NCBI GenBank assembly: GCA_963974055.1
Contig: CAXBCP010000025.1
Location: forward strand, 1-64,000
Length of the DNA stretch: 64,000 nt
Source of the DNA: CAXBCP01 sp963974055
GTDB taxonomy: Bacteria > Pseudomonadota > Alphaproteobacteria > MPNO01 > UBA830
Direction of reading: 5' to 3'
The translations under genes and the position numbers were made by a program. The notes under the pieces are model-generated. The model did not search any database, had not been told where the DNA came from, and was given only the letters and a program-made list of their open reading frames with translations. Positions 25,288 through 33,519 of this stretch are shown one piece after another. How positions within the stretch are numbered: the stretch's first letter is position 1; every line of letters begins with the position of its first letter.

Positions 25288-26091
25288 TCATGGGGATGCC
25301 GGCTGCAGGCTGTCGAGACGGCCGGCATTCGCCGCCGAGACGCCCTTTGCGACAACCGCGTAACAGTGTTCGGCCAGGCCTTTGCGGGATTCGTACTCCT
25401 TGATCGTCACCGGCGTATGAAAGACGACATCCACCGTTGCATGGCCAAGCCCCGCTGTTTCCCAGAAATGGGGCGCCAAGGTCATGTCGCCATACCAGGC
25501 GAAATACGGGCGCAGCGCGCGGCCGATCGGCATGCCGTCGAGGCGGGTATAGGCAATCGATACCGGCTGAATCAGCAGCGGTTCGTCATTGGGCTCGACC
25601 TGAGCGACGCTAAACAGGGCGCTTTTGAAAGGCAGCACCGCATTGCCGTCCGAGCTTGTCCCTTCCGGAAACAGGATAAGATTGTCGCCTTCTTCGAGCC
25701 GCCGGATCATTTCGTCCCGCTGCCCCGTCGCCCGCGCCGGCCGACGGTCCACGAACACCGTGCGCTGGAGCTTGGCGAGCATGCCGAAAAGCGGCCAGCC
25801 CGCGACCTCCGCCTTCGCGACGAAGGACGCCGGGAGCAACGACCCGAGAATGGCGATGTCGGAATAGGACGTATGATTGCAGACAAACAGCACCGGCGGG
25901 TCGGTGACCATCCGGCCGTGGGTGCGGATGTGAAATCCGAGAATCCGCGCACACAGGCGATGATAAAACAGCGGCAGCCGGATCGCGAGTTTGCGGTTGA
26001 ACCGGATCGCGAACGCCTGGACCGGCAGGAGACTTGCCGTCAGGAAAAGATAGGTGACGATCCGGACGAAAGCCCGCAACGGCGATCCCAT
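25288..26091 (-). CDS. olsA: 1-acyl-glycerol-3-phosphate / lyso-ornithine lipid acyltransferase (PlsC family)
   Basis: 267 residues of the PlsC family. The HX4D active-site motif appears as NHTSYSD, the substrate motif as FPEGTSSDG, and a hydrophobic N-terminal helix is likely membrane-inserted. It lies right after an olsB-like gene, the known alphaproteobacterial pair in which OlsA acylates lyso-ornithine lipid; I therefore favour OlsA over a general PlsC. Start and stop regions are affected by an 18-bp-period duplication at the olsB-olsA junction. Confidence 0.82.
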   Translation of the reverse strand: MGSPLRAFVRIVTYLFLTASLLPVQAFAIRFNRKLAIRLPLFYHRLCARILGFHIRTHGRMVTDPPVLFVCNHTSYSDIAILGSLLPASFVAKAEVAGWPLFGMLAKLQRTVFVDRRPARATGQRDEMIRRLEEGDNLILFPEGTSSDGNAVLPFKSALFSVAQVEPNDEPLLIQPVSIAYTRLDGMPIGRALRPYFAWYGDMTLAPHFWETAGLGHATVDVVFHTPVTIKEYESRKGLAEHCYAVVAKGVSAANAGRLDSLQPASP

Positions 26092-26121
26092 GGATCAGAG
26101 CCCCCCCATGGATCAGAGCCC
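26087..26121. repeat. 17-bp direct repeat duplicating the olsB stop / olsA start junction
   Basis: CCCATGGATCAGAGCCC occurs at 26087-26103 and again at 26105-26121 (period 18). On the minus strand each copy carries TGA-TCC-ATG. The duplication creates a four-codon mini-ORF (ATG GGG GGG CTC TGA) between the olsB stop and the olsA start. Confidence 0.9.
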
Positions 26122-26943
26122 TTCGTCGTCGCCGTCGCGCCGGCTCTTGCGGTCATAGTGTTTCATGTATTTTTCGGTCACCAGGTCCGTCTTCACGACG
26201 ATGCAGACATCGGTGGTGTTGAACTGGTGGTCGACGACGGCGCCATCGCCGACAAAACCGCCGAGCCGCAGATACCCCTTGATCAGGGGCGGCAATTCCG
26301 CCAGCGCGCGCCGCTGATCGATCTTGTCCTCCGCGAGGAGCCGCATATCGACATATCGCTCATTGAGCGCAACGGGGCGCAGGGCGGGTGGCGCCAGATG
26401 ATAGTGATAGAGATAGGACAACGGCAGGGCGAGCGCTTCCGGATCGGTTCCGGGCATGCTGGCGCAACCGAACATGATGCCGATATCGTAGTGGAATATG
26501 TATTGCGCAATGCTCTGCCACAGCAACTGCATCGTCGGACGGTTACGGTATTCTTCTTCGACGCAGGACCGCCCCAGTTCCAGCGTTTCGCCTTCGCCCG
26601 ATACCAGACGCGCGATTTCGAATTCGTCCGACGTATAGAACCCGCCGTTCTGTTCGGCGACGGTGCTGCGCAGCAGGCGGTAGGTGCCGACCACCCCGCC
26701 GGGCAGATCGTCGCGCTTTGTATCGATCACCAAAAGGTGGTCGCATATGTCATCGAAGCGATCGAAATCCCGGCGCGCCGCGGCGACCTCCGTGGACGGG
26801 ATTGCCGACATTTCATCGTAGAACACCCGGTACCGGAGCGACTGGGCCGCCTCGATTTCCGCGGCGGACCCGGCAAGTCGGGCAACCAGATTGCCGACGT
26901 GAATCGGCTCGAAAGCCTCAGTTGGCAGTTCCGCACCGTCCAT
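26113..26943 (-). CDS. olsB: L-ornithine N-alpha-acyltransferase (OlsB-like, GNAT fold)
   Basis: 276 residues of the hemolysin-like GNAT family: IEAAQSLRYRVFYDEM near the N-terminus, VVGTYRLL, LELGRSCVEEEYRNR and the FGCASMPGTDP segment. OlsB transfers a 3-hydroxyacyl chain from acyl-ACP to ornithine to give lyso-ornithine lipid. The neighbouring acyltransferase would complete the lipid. Ornithine lipids often replace phospholipids under phosphate limitation, but I see no PHO box here; the gene follows fur/mur after 34 nt. Confidence 0.85.
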   Translation of the reverse strand: MDGAELPTEAFEPIHVGNLVARLAGSAAEIEAAQSLRYRVFYDEMSAIPSTEVAAARRDFDRFDDICDHLLVIDTKRDDLPGGVVGTYRLLRSTVAEQNGGFYTSDEFEIARLVSGEGETLELGRSCVEEEYRNRPTMQLLWQSIAQYIFHYDIGIMFGCASMPGTDPEALALPLSYLYHYHLAPPALRPVALNERYVDMRLLAEDKIDQRRALAELPPLIKGYLRLGGFVGDGAVVDHQFNTTDVCIVVKTDLVTEKYMKHYDRKSRRDGDDEGL

Positions 26944-26977
26944 CAGTTACAGGCTTTCGGACATTTCGGGGATGCCT

Positions 26978-27412
26978 TCACTTTTCGGGGTCCTCTTCGT
27001 CGCCGATCGGCACGCAGTACAGTTCCAAGCGCTCGCCGACAATTCGGAAACCGAGGTCCGCCGCAATCCGGCGCTTCAGCTCTTCCAGTTTCTCGTCCTC
27101 GAATTCGACGACTTCACCATTCTTCATATTGATGATGTGGTGATGGTGATTGTCGCCGTCTTCGGCTGTTTCGAACCGGGCGCGGCCGTCGCCGAAATCG
27201 TGGCGATCCAGGATATGCGCTTCCTCAAAAAGGCGCACGGTGCGGTATACGGTCGCCAGGCTGATCCGATCGTCGATCGACACCGCACGCTTGTGCAGCT
27301 CCTCCGCATCGGGATGATCATGCGCCGCCGACAGGACCTGCGCGATGACCCGCCGCTGGCCGGTCATCTTGAGGCCCTTGTCTCTGCAAAGTTGTTCGAT
27401 TCGTGAAGTCAT
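26978..27412 (-). CDS. fur: Fur/Mur-type metalloregulator
   Basis: 144 residues from an ATG with GGGA upstream; a GTG 12 nt earlier is an alternative. The winged helix (GLKMTGQRRVIAQVL, then SLATVYRTVRLF) and the NHHHHIINMKNGEVVEF metal site are clear. The CxxC zinc motifs of enteric Fur are absent, as in alphaproteobacterial Fur/Mur, which respond to iron or manganese. With irr at 5.2 kb the window thus has both arms of alphaproteobacterial iron regulation. Fur and Mur cannot be separated by sequence alone. Confidence 0.88.
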   Translation of the reverse strand: MTSRIEQLCRDKGLKMTGQRRVIAQVLSAAHDHPDAEELHKRAVSIDDRISLATVYRTVRLFEEAHILDRHDFGDGRARFETAEDGDNHHHHIINMKNGEVVEFEDEKLEELKRRIAADLGFRIVGERLELYCVPIGDEEDPEK

Positions 27413-27505
27413 AGACGTTCCCACGCCGTTAGAAAGAGGCTAGGGGAACAGTATAGTCTAAAAAACGAGAGCCGCCCATTGCTTCGAGGCACCCGTTGAA
27501 ATTGC

Positions 27506-27916
27506 CTATTGTCCGCCCCTGCGTTTGCCCAGACCGATTTTCTTGGCAAGCGAACTGCGCTGCTTTGCATAATTCGGCGCGACCATCGGATAATCGGCCG
27601 GCAGTCCCCATTTTTCTCGGTATTCTTCGGGCGACATGCCATAAGCGGTCGCCAGATGGCGCTTGAGCATTTTAAGTTTGCGACCGTCTTCAAGACATAT
27701 AATGAAATCGGGGGTGACGGAACGACGGACGGACACGGCAGGCTGGGGTTTTTCGGCCGGCGTATCACCGGACAGGCCCGTAAGCGAATCATGCACAGTC
27801 TTGATCAGCAAGGGTAAATCGCTGATCGCCACGCTGTTGTTCTGAACATGTGATGCGACTATATCGGCTGTCCAGGCAATAATATCCCTGCCGTTGGAAG
27901 TAGAGCTATCCGTCAT
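27506..27916 (-). CDS. mucR: MucR/Ros family transcriptional regulator
   Basis: 136 residues. The C-terminal half holds the zinc-finger-like segment ICLEDGRKLKMLKRHL and the family tail MSPEEYREKWGLPADYPMVAPNYA. The second cysteine of a CxxC pair is replaced by Asp, as in several MucR proteins. MucR/Ros regulators control exopolysaccharide, motility and cell-cycle genes and can act as H-NS-like silencers. It has its own promoter, divergent from a TusA-like gene. Confidence 0.93.
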   Translation of the reverse strand: MTDSSTSNGRDIIAWTADIVASHVQNNSVAISDLPLLIKTVHDSLTGLSGDTPAEKPQPAVSVRRSVTPDFIICLEDGRKLKMLKRHLATAYGMSPEEYREKWGLPADYPMVAPNYAKQRSSLAKKIGLGKRRGGQ

Positions 27917-27948
27917 TCACTGTCCCTTGTATCAAGTTAATCGGCGCT

Positions 27949-27977
27949 TTTATAAAATCGCAGAATCCAATTCGCAA
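27949..27977 (-). promoter_or_regulatory. Predicted mucR promoter
   Basis: Minus strand TTGCGA (27977-27972), a 17-nt spacer and TATAAA (27954-27949), 32 nt before the mucR start. The 82-bp divergent gap is AT-rich and also serves the TusA-like gene on the plus strand. Confidence 0.55.
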
Positions 27978-27998
27978 TGTTTTTTTAATATTTGATAG

Positions 27999-28292
27999 AT
28001 GAATAGCAAAAATCACGCGGCTGACTATTTTCTCGACATCACGCAAGACGTGTGTCCGATGACATTCGTGAAAGCAAGGCTCCAGATCGAAAAGATGAAT
28101 ACCGGGGAATTTCTGGAAATTCGCCTGAACGGCGGGGAACCACTAAAAAATGTCCCGGATTCGTTGACAGAACTCGGGCACAGGATACTTTCGATGGACT
28201 CGGAAAATCCTAATAAAAACGCTCATCCCGCATCAGGGGAAAAGAGCGTGTTCAGAATTATTGTCGAGAAAACAGAAAAAACGGCGAAATAA
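27999..28292 (+). CDS. TusA/SirA-like sulfurtransferase family protein
   Basis: 97 residues. DYFLDITQDVCPMTFVKARL matches the TusA-family N-terminus, with the conserved Cys in CPMT where TusA has CPxP. GEFLEIRLNGGEPLKNVP follows, as in the family core. TusA-like proteins relay persulfide sulfur; this one is a free-standing copy, and no adjacent partner enzyme is seen. The last 25 residues form a polar extension. It is divergent from mucR and convergent with rimI. Confidence 0.82.
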   Translation: MNSKNHAADYFLDITQDVCPMTFVKARLQIEKMNTGEFLEIRLNGGEPLKNVPDSLTELGHRILSMDSENPNKNAHPASGEKSVFRIIVEKTEKTAK

Positions 28293-28314
28293 TTCCGCGA
28301 CGGCCGGTAACGGA

Positions 28315-28800
28315 TCAGGCGGATGTACGAATTGCCAACGATTCGAGATTGCACGACATCGTGACCGCCGCGGCCTTCGTACCGTCTTTTCGCAGGTAAT
28401 ATCCCGGGCGTCGACCCACCGGCGCGAGACCGCGACCGGTGTACAGGCTTCGTGCGACCGTGTTGTCTTCCGCCACTTCGAGAAACAGTTTTTCGGCGCC
28501 GGCACCCGATGCCTGCGCGATCGCCCCATCGAACAGTAATCCACCGACACCGGCCCCCCGGCGCTCCGGCGCAACGGCGAGCGAGAGGACTTCGCACTCG
28601 TCGGCGGCAAGGCGGAGCAGGGCAAACCCGGAGACGGTCCAGTGACGGCGGTCACGGGCGACAATGCCGAATGTTCCCGGCATCGTCAGGATGCGGCGGA
28701 TCATGGCGCCGGTCCAGGCATCGTCGAAGGACAGGAGGTGAATACGCGACATCATGCCGATATCTTCATCCTGAACGGGCGACAACTCGTAATCGTTCAC
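28315..28800 (-). CDS. rimI: Ribosomal protein S18-alanine N-acetyltransferase
   Basis: 161-residue GNAT protein with the acetyl-CoA motif SLAVAPERRGAGVGGLLFD and the downstream ALFLEVAEDNTVARSLY-like segment typical of RimI. It acetylates the S18 N-terminus. It follows tsaB after 73 nt, the usual pairing (tsaB-rimI), though the gap is longer than the usual overlap. The region between holds no ORF I can support. Confidence 0.88.
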   Translation of the reverse strand: MNDYELSPVQDEDIGMMSRIHLLSFDDAWTGAMIRRILTMPGTFGIVARDRRHWTVSGFALLRLAADECEVLSLAVAPERRGAGVGGLLFDGAIAQASGAGAEKLFLEVAEDNTVARSLYTGRGLAPVGRRPGYYLRKDGTKAAAVTMSCNLESLAIRTSA

Positions 28801-28873
28801 AGGACCGCTCGCAGAACCGGGATGGAGATCGCGACGCGGACGGGAGCGCGGAAAATATCGCTCGAAGTATCGT

Positions 28874-29569
28874 TCATGGCTTTAGGCGGCCTCCGTTCAC
28901 CGGAAGTTTCGCTTCTGGAGCCCGAAGATATAAGGGAGACAGCGTATCCGACGCCAGCCCTTCTTTGTTCAGAATTGCTTCGGCGATTGCCGCGATATCT
29001 TCGGGATCGGGGCAACCATCGCCGGAAACCCGGCCGAAACGACCGGAATCGCCGGCATGGCCCACGAGCAATCGCTGAACCGCGTTGCCGGCCAATAACG
29101 GCGTTAATCCGCCGGTGAGGGCGAACACGCCCGCGGCATCGAGGACCGCGGGCGCGGTCAGGGCACCGCCCGCAGCATCGAAAAGCTGGGCGAAAAAATC
29201 GGTGCGGCGCGTCTCGAGCACGCACAGGACGGGGCCGGCGGGACGGCAGGTCCGTACCGCACCCTGCGCCACGGCATCGAGCGACGAGACCCCGACGGCC
29301 ACCGCCCCGGCGGCGAGGGCGAAGCCGCGGGCCGCGGCAAGTCCGGTCCGCAGCCCGGTGAACGATCCCGGGCCTTTCGTAACCCCGACGATATCAATTT
29401 CGACGAGCGCGACCCCGGCGGCGGCCGCGAGTTCCTGCACCATCGGGACAAGCGCCTCGGCGTGGCCGCGCGTCATGTCGCGGCGGCGCGCGCCGAGGCA
29501 GGCACCGTCCCGGAACAGTGCCGCCGCGCAGACATCCGCGCTGGTATCCAGAGCCAGGGTCAACGGCAT
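28874..29569 (-). CDS. tsaB: tRNA threonylcarbamoyladenosine biosynthesis protein TsaB
   Basis: 231 residues with an ASKHA-type fold: LALDTSADVCAAAL at the N-terminus and GPGSFTGLRTGLAAARGFA as the family signature. It is the scaffold partner of TsaD in t6A37 synthesis. An Ala/Gly-rich composition is normal for this lineage. It is upstream of rimI on the same strand and divergent from the dipeptidase gene. Confidence 0.93.
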   Translation of the reverse strand: MPLTLALDTSADVCAAALFRDGACLGARRRDMTRGHAEALVPMVQELAAAAGVALVEIDIVGVTKGPGSFTGLRTGLAAARGFALAAGAVAVGVSSLDAVAQGAVRTCRPAGPVLCVLETRRTDFFAQLFDAAGGALTAPAVLDAAGVFALTGGLTPLLAGNAVQRLLVGHAGDSGRFGRVSGDGCPDPEDIAAIAEAILNKEGLASDTLSPLYLRAPEAKLPVNGGRLKP

Positions 29570-29685
29570 GGGCGTCCCCGCCGTGCCCGGTGATTCGATC
29601 CAGTCATGCTAGCTTTATGGTCTATCTCGCCCTTATCGTCTATGTCACCCGGACTTCCCTTCAGGTCACCCAGCGGGAGCGCCCC

Positions 29686-30267
29686 ATGACCCTTGTCGAA
29701 ATCAGCCGTCCCGATTTCGATGTCGAAATCGACATCGCCTATGCCACCGCCGACAACTTTACGGGCACGCCGGTTTATGCCCGGGCCGGAGCCTATCTGC
29801 ATGCCGATGCAGCCGCCGCCCTGTCCGAAGCGATCAGGCTGGCGGCGGTGCTCGGACTGCGTTTCAGAATTTTCGATGCGCTGCGGCCGACGGAAGCGCA
29901 ATGGGCGCTCTGGGCTCATACGCCCGACCCCGACTTTCTCGCCGACCCAAGACGCGGATCGCCGCACTCCCGCGGTGTCGCAGTAGACCTGACTCTTATT
30001 GACGAAAACGGTCGCGATCTCGACATGGGCACCGGGTTCGACGCATTCACGCCGCTGTCGCATCACGGCCATCCCGAAATCGCCAGCGATGCGCAGCGCA
30101 ACAGGCACATCCTGATGGGGATCATGACGACGGCGGGATGGGATTTTTATCGCAACGAATGGTGGCATTATCAACTGTTCAACGCCCGCGAATACGACCT
30201 GATCGGAGATGCGGATCTTCCCGAACCGATGATGCCGCCCGGCGCGAAAAACGGCGAATCGGCGTGA
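29686..30267 (+). CDS. D-alanyl-D-alanine dipeptidase (VanX/DdpX family)
   Basis: 193 residues. The zinc ligands are visible in SPHSRGVAVDLTL (His and Asp) and in EWWHYQ (catalytic Glu and His). The DALRPTEAQ segment supplies the conserved arginine. Such enzymes cleave free D-Ala-D-Ala. No van ligase or sensor pair is adjacent, so a DdpX-like peptidoglycan-recycling role is more likely than glycopeptide resistance. No signal peptide is seen with this start; the frame is open upstream but not conserved. Its start is 117 nt from tsaB. Confidence 0.9.
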   Translation: MTLVEISRPDFDVEIDIAYATADNFTGTPVYARAGAYLHADAAAALSEAIRLAAVLGLRFRIFDALRPTEAQWALWAHTPDPDFLADPRRGSPHSRGVAVDLTLIDENGRDLDMGTGFDAFTPLSHHGHPEIASDAQRNRHILMGIMTTAGWDFYRNEWWHYQLFNAREYDLIGDADLPEPMMPPGAKNGESA

Positions 30268-30386
30268 AACCGAGACATACCGGGCCGATAATTGCGATTT
30301 CCGGAGTAAATCTTTTAATAACGGGCTTGTGAACAGAATCGAACCCACACTACATTGGAAATTGTGGGGGGCTTACGGAAATTGCC

Positions 30387-31427
30387 ATGAGATTTTTTAA
30401 ACGGTACGGACTGCTATTACTTGCACTGGCTATGTCGGCGGGGATGTTTACCCCGGCCAGGGCCGCTGAACAGGCGGCGTCGGCCGTAGTGGTGATGTAT
30501 CACCGCTTCGGCGAAAGCGTTCACCCGTCGACCAATATCCGCCTTGAACAGTTCGAGGCCCATCTGGAAGAACTGTCCAAGCCGATCTACACCGTTCTGC
30601 CGCTGCCGGAGATTCTGGCACGGCTCCGGGCGAAGCAGCCGCTGCCCGAGCGCACCGTCGGCATCTCCATCGACGACGCCTTTCTGTCGGTCTACCGCGA
30701 GGCATTCCCGCGTCTCAGGCAAGCGGGCTTCCCGTTTACGCTTTTCGTCGCCACCGATCCCATCGACCGGAAAATCGGCGGATATATGAGCTGGGATCAG
30801 ATTCGCGAACTGAAGAACGCGGGGGTGACGATCGGCAGCCAGACCGACACGCATTTGCACATGGCGACCTCGAGCGACGCCCGTAACAGGTCGGACCTTG
30901 AAAAATCGAACGCGCGGTTTATGGCGGAGCTTGGCGAAACGCCCCGGATCATCGCCTATCCGTATGGGGAATACAGTCTCGCCGCAGGCAGGATCGCCAA
31001 AGAAGCCGGGTTTACCGCGGGGTTCGGCCAGCATTCGGGCGTTCTGCATCCGAATGCCGACATGTTCTACCTGCCGCGCTTTGCAATGAACGAAAATTTC
31101 GGCGGCGAGAGCCGCTTTCGTCTCGCCGTCAATGCGCTGCCGCTGGACGTATCGGACGTCACCCCGCCGGACCCCCTGCTGTCCCTGGACAACAATCCGC
31201 CGATACTGGGTTTTACCGTGAACGGCGAAGCGGCGAAACGCCTCTCGAGGCTCGCCTGTTACGCGTCGGGCAAGGGCAAGGCGCGTCTGGAACGGCTCGG
31301 AGCACGCGTCGAGGTCCGGCTTGAGGATGCGTTTTCGGGCGGTCGGGCGCGGATCAACTGCACCATGCCGACCCGGTCGGGGCGCTGGCGCTGGTACGGG
31401 CTACAGTTTTACGTGCCGAAGAGCTGA
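30387..31427 (+). CDS. Exported polysaccharide deacetylase family protein
   Basis: 346 residues with a clear signal peptide (positively charged start, hydrophobic core, ARAAEQ cleavage region near residue 26). The NodB-type domain follows: VVMYHRFG, the metal-site segment GISIDDAF in place of TFDDG, and the HLHM histidine region. YPYGEYSLAA matches the family's later motif. The C-terminal 90 residues form an additional beta-rich region. The substrate (peptidoglycan, chitin-like or exopolysaccharide) cannot be told. The protein is probably periplasmic. Confidence 0.85.
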   Translation: MRFFKRYGLLLLALAMSAGMFTPARAAEQAASAVVVMYHRFGESVHPSTNIRLEQFEAHLEELSKPIYTVLPLPEILARLRAKQPLPERTVGISIDDAFLSVYREAFPRLRQAGFPFTLFVATDPIDRKIGGYMSWDQIRELKNAGVTIGSQTDTHLHMATSSDARNRSDLEKSNARFMAELGETPRIIAYPYGEYSLAAGRIAKEAGFTAGFGQHSGVLHPNADMFYLPRFAMNENFGGESRFRLAVNALPLDVSDVTPPDPLLSLDNNPPILGFTVNGEAAKRLSRLACYASGKGKARLERLGARVEVRLEDAFSGGRARINCTMPTRSGRWRWYGLQFYVPKS

Positions 31428-31454
31428 CCCTGAAGGAAATACCGGGGCGTTAAT

Positions 31455-32513
31455 TCAGGCGTCGGGCGCGGCGGACTTTCCGAGACGGGCCCGGTCGAAC
31501 ACCCTAAGCGTATTCACCCGCATGATCTGGCGGATCGCGCTGATATAGTCGGCGCCGCGTTCCGAGTAGCGTTTGAGCGCCCCGGCGAGCCGGTACCCGT
31601 CGACGCTGCCTGTTTCCGCGCGCATCCCGGCGCGTGCCGCCCGAAAATCCTTATAGGCGAAGTGGCTGTTCAGGTTGTGGGCATAGGCCTTTACGCCATC
31701 GATCAGGTGATCGAACGCCCGCACCCTGAACTTCTTGCCGTCGTCGCGCTTGTGCGGAACGATACCCTTCCTGTGCGCCTTGTAGGCCCGCTGACCGAAC
31801 AGGGCGTTTCCTTCACGGGCGAACCGCGACGTGCCCCAGCCGCTTTCTTCGGCAGCCTGCGCGATCGCCAGCGACGGCGGAATAATATCCACCCGTTTCA
31901 GAAGCGCCGCCGGATCGGGCCGGTCGGCGCCGTATAGCTTGGCAAGCTCTTCAAGCCAGGCCGAATCTTCCGCCGCCAGCGCGCCGCCGCCGGCAACCCG
32001 TTGATGAATAGATTCCAGGCGCCGCCGGTCCTGAAGGATCAATTCGTTGACATGCAGAATGAGCGGCAATGTCGATTTGATGAACGTGATCTTTCGCTTC
32101 GACACGCCGGCAAGCTTCTGAATATCAGCCGGCAGACTCGCCAGGAAAAGCCGCGGCACCCGGCCATGCTGGCGAACGCCTTCGATTTCGTAGCCGTGCT
32201 CGCGAAAAAGATCCCAGAGCTTGCCGGTCGATTTCGCCAGCGTCACATTTATCGGTTTAACAAGGCCGCCCGCTGCCACGATGGGTGTTTCGGCCGTGTA
32301 GGCGGTCCCTTCGGCCGGCCGCGCCGCTGCGGTCCCGGTCGGCCGGGGCCCATCGGTGGCGGCGTGTCCGGAATCCGGCGCCGGGCCGGCGGCCCGGTCC
32401 AGCGTTGCAATACCGGTGGCAAACATCCCCGCCGCGCCGGCGATAAGAGCGCCGATCGCGACTTTGTGGAACATCGTGGCCATCGTGGCGCCGCCGTTCG
32501 CTGACTTCGTCAT
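31455..32513 (-). CDS. Bax-like glucosaminidase domain protein
   Basis: 352 residues from an ATG preceded by AAGGA; the frame is open further upstream but the ribosome site favours this start. A single hydrophobic N-terminal segment (VAIGALIAGAAGMFATGIA) precedes a Pro/Ala/Thr-rich linker and a glucosaminidase/Bax domain of about 230 residues, with AIAQAAEESGWGTSRFA holding the likely catalytic Glu. It probably cleaves peptidoglycan in the periplasm. It is downstream of nfuA and convergent with the deacetylase gene. Confidence 0.85.
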   Translation of the reverse strand: MTKSANGGATMATMFHKVAIGALIAGAAGMFATGIATLDRAAGPAPDSGHAATDGPRPTGTAAARPAEGTAYTAETPIVAAGGLVKPINVTLAKSTGKLWDLFREHGYEIEGVRQHGRVPRLFLASLPADIQKLAGVSKRKITFIKSTLPLILHVNELILQDRRRLESIHQRVAGGGALAAEDSAWLEELAKLYGADRPDPAALLKRVDIIPPSLAIAQAAEESGWGTSRFAREGNALFGQRAYKAHRKGIVPHKRDDGKKFRVRAFDHLIDGVKAYAHNLNSHFAYKDFRAARAGMRAETGSVDGYRLAGALKRYSERGADYISAIRQIMRVNTLRVFDRARLGKSAAPDA

Positions 32514-32616
32514 GTTCATCCATCCTTCTGACGCCCCCCGCATTCTACGGATCGGCTTCCCGGGCCGGCCGGAGCATCCCGTCTGTGCCCGGCCTGTTAT
32601 CAAGCGGATTTTCCCG

Positions 32617-33174
32617 CTATTCGATCGCCTCCACCCGAAGCACATCGGGCACGTAGTGTTTCAACAGGTTTTCGACACCCATCTTCAATGTCGCCGTCGA
32701 ACTGGGGCAGCCGACACAGGCGCCCTGCAGGCTCAGATAGACGACGCCGCGGTCAAAACCGCGATAAACGATGTCGCCGCCATCCATCGCAACCGAGGGC
32801 CGGATTCGCGTATCCAGCAACTCCCGGATCTGCGCGACAACCTCGTCGCCATCGTCGTCTTCCGCCGCCGGCCCCGGCTCTTCCGCGACGACGACAACCG
32901 GCTCGCCGGACTCGAAATGCGCGGCGATACCTTCTGCGACAGCCGGTTCCAGCGCCCGCCACTCAGCGGCCTCCGCCTTCGCGACCGAAATGAAATCGGC
33001 GCCGAAAAACACACCCGTCACCCCGTCGATCCCGAACAACCGCAGGGCAAGCGGCGCGTCCTTGGCCATATCCGCAGACGCATAATTCGCCGTGCCCGTC
33101 AGCATCACCGGGCAGCCGGGGATGAACTTCAGGGTGGCGGGATTGGGCGTTGTTTCGGTAAGGACGTTAATCAT
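32617..33174 (-). CDS. nfuA: Nfu-type Fe-S cluster carrier
   Basis: 185 residues: Nfu_N domain (TETTPNPATLKFIPG) and a C-terminal NifU-like domain with the CxxC cluster ligand pair in GACVGCPSS. It carries 4Fe-4S clusters to client enzymes, of which the window has several (MiaB, the CCG protein). A linker rich in Glu and Asp joins the domains. A CtrA-type TTAA-N7-TTAAC site lies about 75 nt upstream. Confidence 0.94.
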   Translation of the reverse strand: MINVLTETTPNPATLKFIPGCPVMLTGTANYASADMAKDAPLALRLFGIDGVTGVFFGADFISVAKAEAAEWRALEPAVAEGIAAHFESGEPVVVVAEEPGPAAEDDDGDEVVAQIRELLDTRIRPSVAMDGGDIVYRGFDRGVVYLSLQGACVGCPSSTATLKMGVENLLKHYVPDVLRVEAIE

Positions 33175-33519
33175 ATTTGGGTCGTCACCGTGTGTTTCGC
33201 GCGTTGCATTTCAGACGTTCAAAACAACATGTCGTCGGGTGAGACTGGGTTAAGAGAATGTTAAGATCAACCCGGAATCGGTACAGGGAAATTAACCTGT
33301 TTCCAACCCTTTGAAATCCCGGCTGCTTTCAATTCATTCCGGATGCGGAAAGTTTTTAGGCCGTCCCCTTGAGGACACGGTATTGCCAGATCCGGGCGCG
33401 ACGGGCCGAACGGGCCGACGCGAAACCGAAAAGCCGCAAAACGTTCCGGCCGCCCGAAAAGCGCAGAAATTAACCATTCCGGAGCAGGTCATACCGGCCG
33501 GCAGAGCCGCATCAACCCG
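33175..33519. other. 345-nt intergenic region between nfuA and the Rieske gene
   Basis: No coding sequence is supported. The right part is the 3' flank of the Rieske operon without a clear terminator. The left part is the nfuA promoter region and contains a CtrA-type site at 33249-33265 and further isolated TTAACC half-sites near 33292 and 33470. The remainder shows nothing I can name. Confidence 0.7.
33249..33265 (-). promoter_or_regulatory. CtrA-binding-site-like element upstream of nfuA
   Basis: On the minus strand TTAA-CATTCTC-TTAAC matches the CtrA consensus TTAA-N7-TTAAC exactly. It lies 75-91 nt upstream of the nfuA start. CtrA is the alphaproteobacterial cell-cycle response regulator; binding here is untested. 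Confidence 0.5.

Noticed and set aside
29686..30267. Vancomycin-resistance determinant
   Set aside because: A VanX-like dipeptidase alone, without van ligase, dehydrogenase or sensor pair, is more consistent with peptidoglycan turnover.
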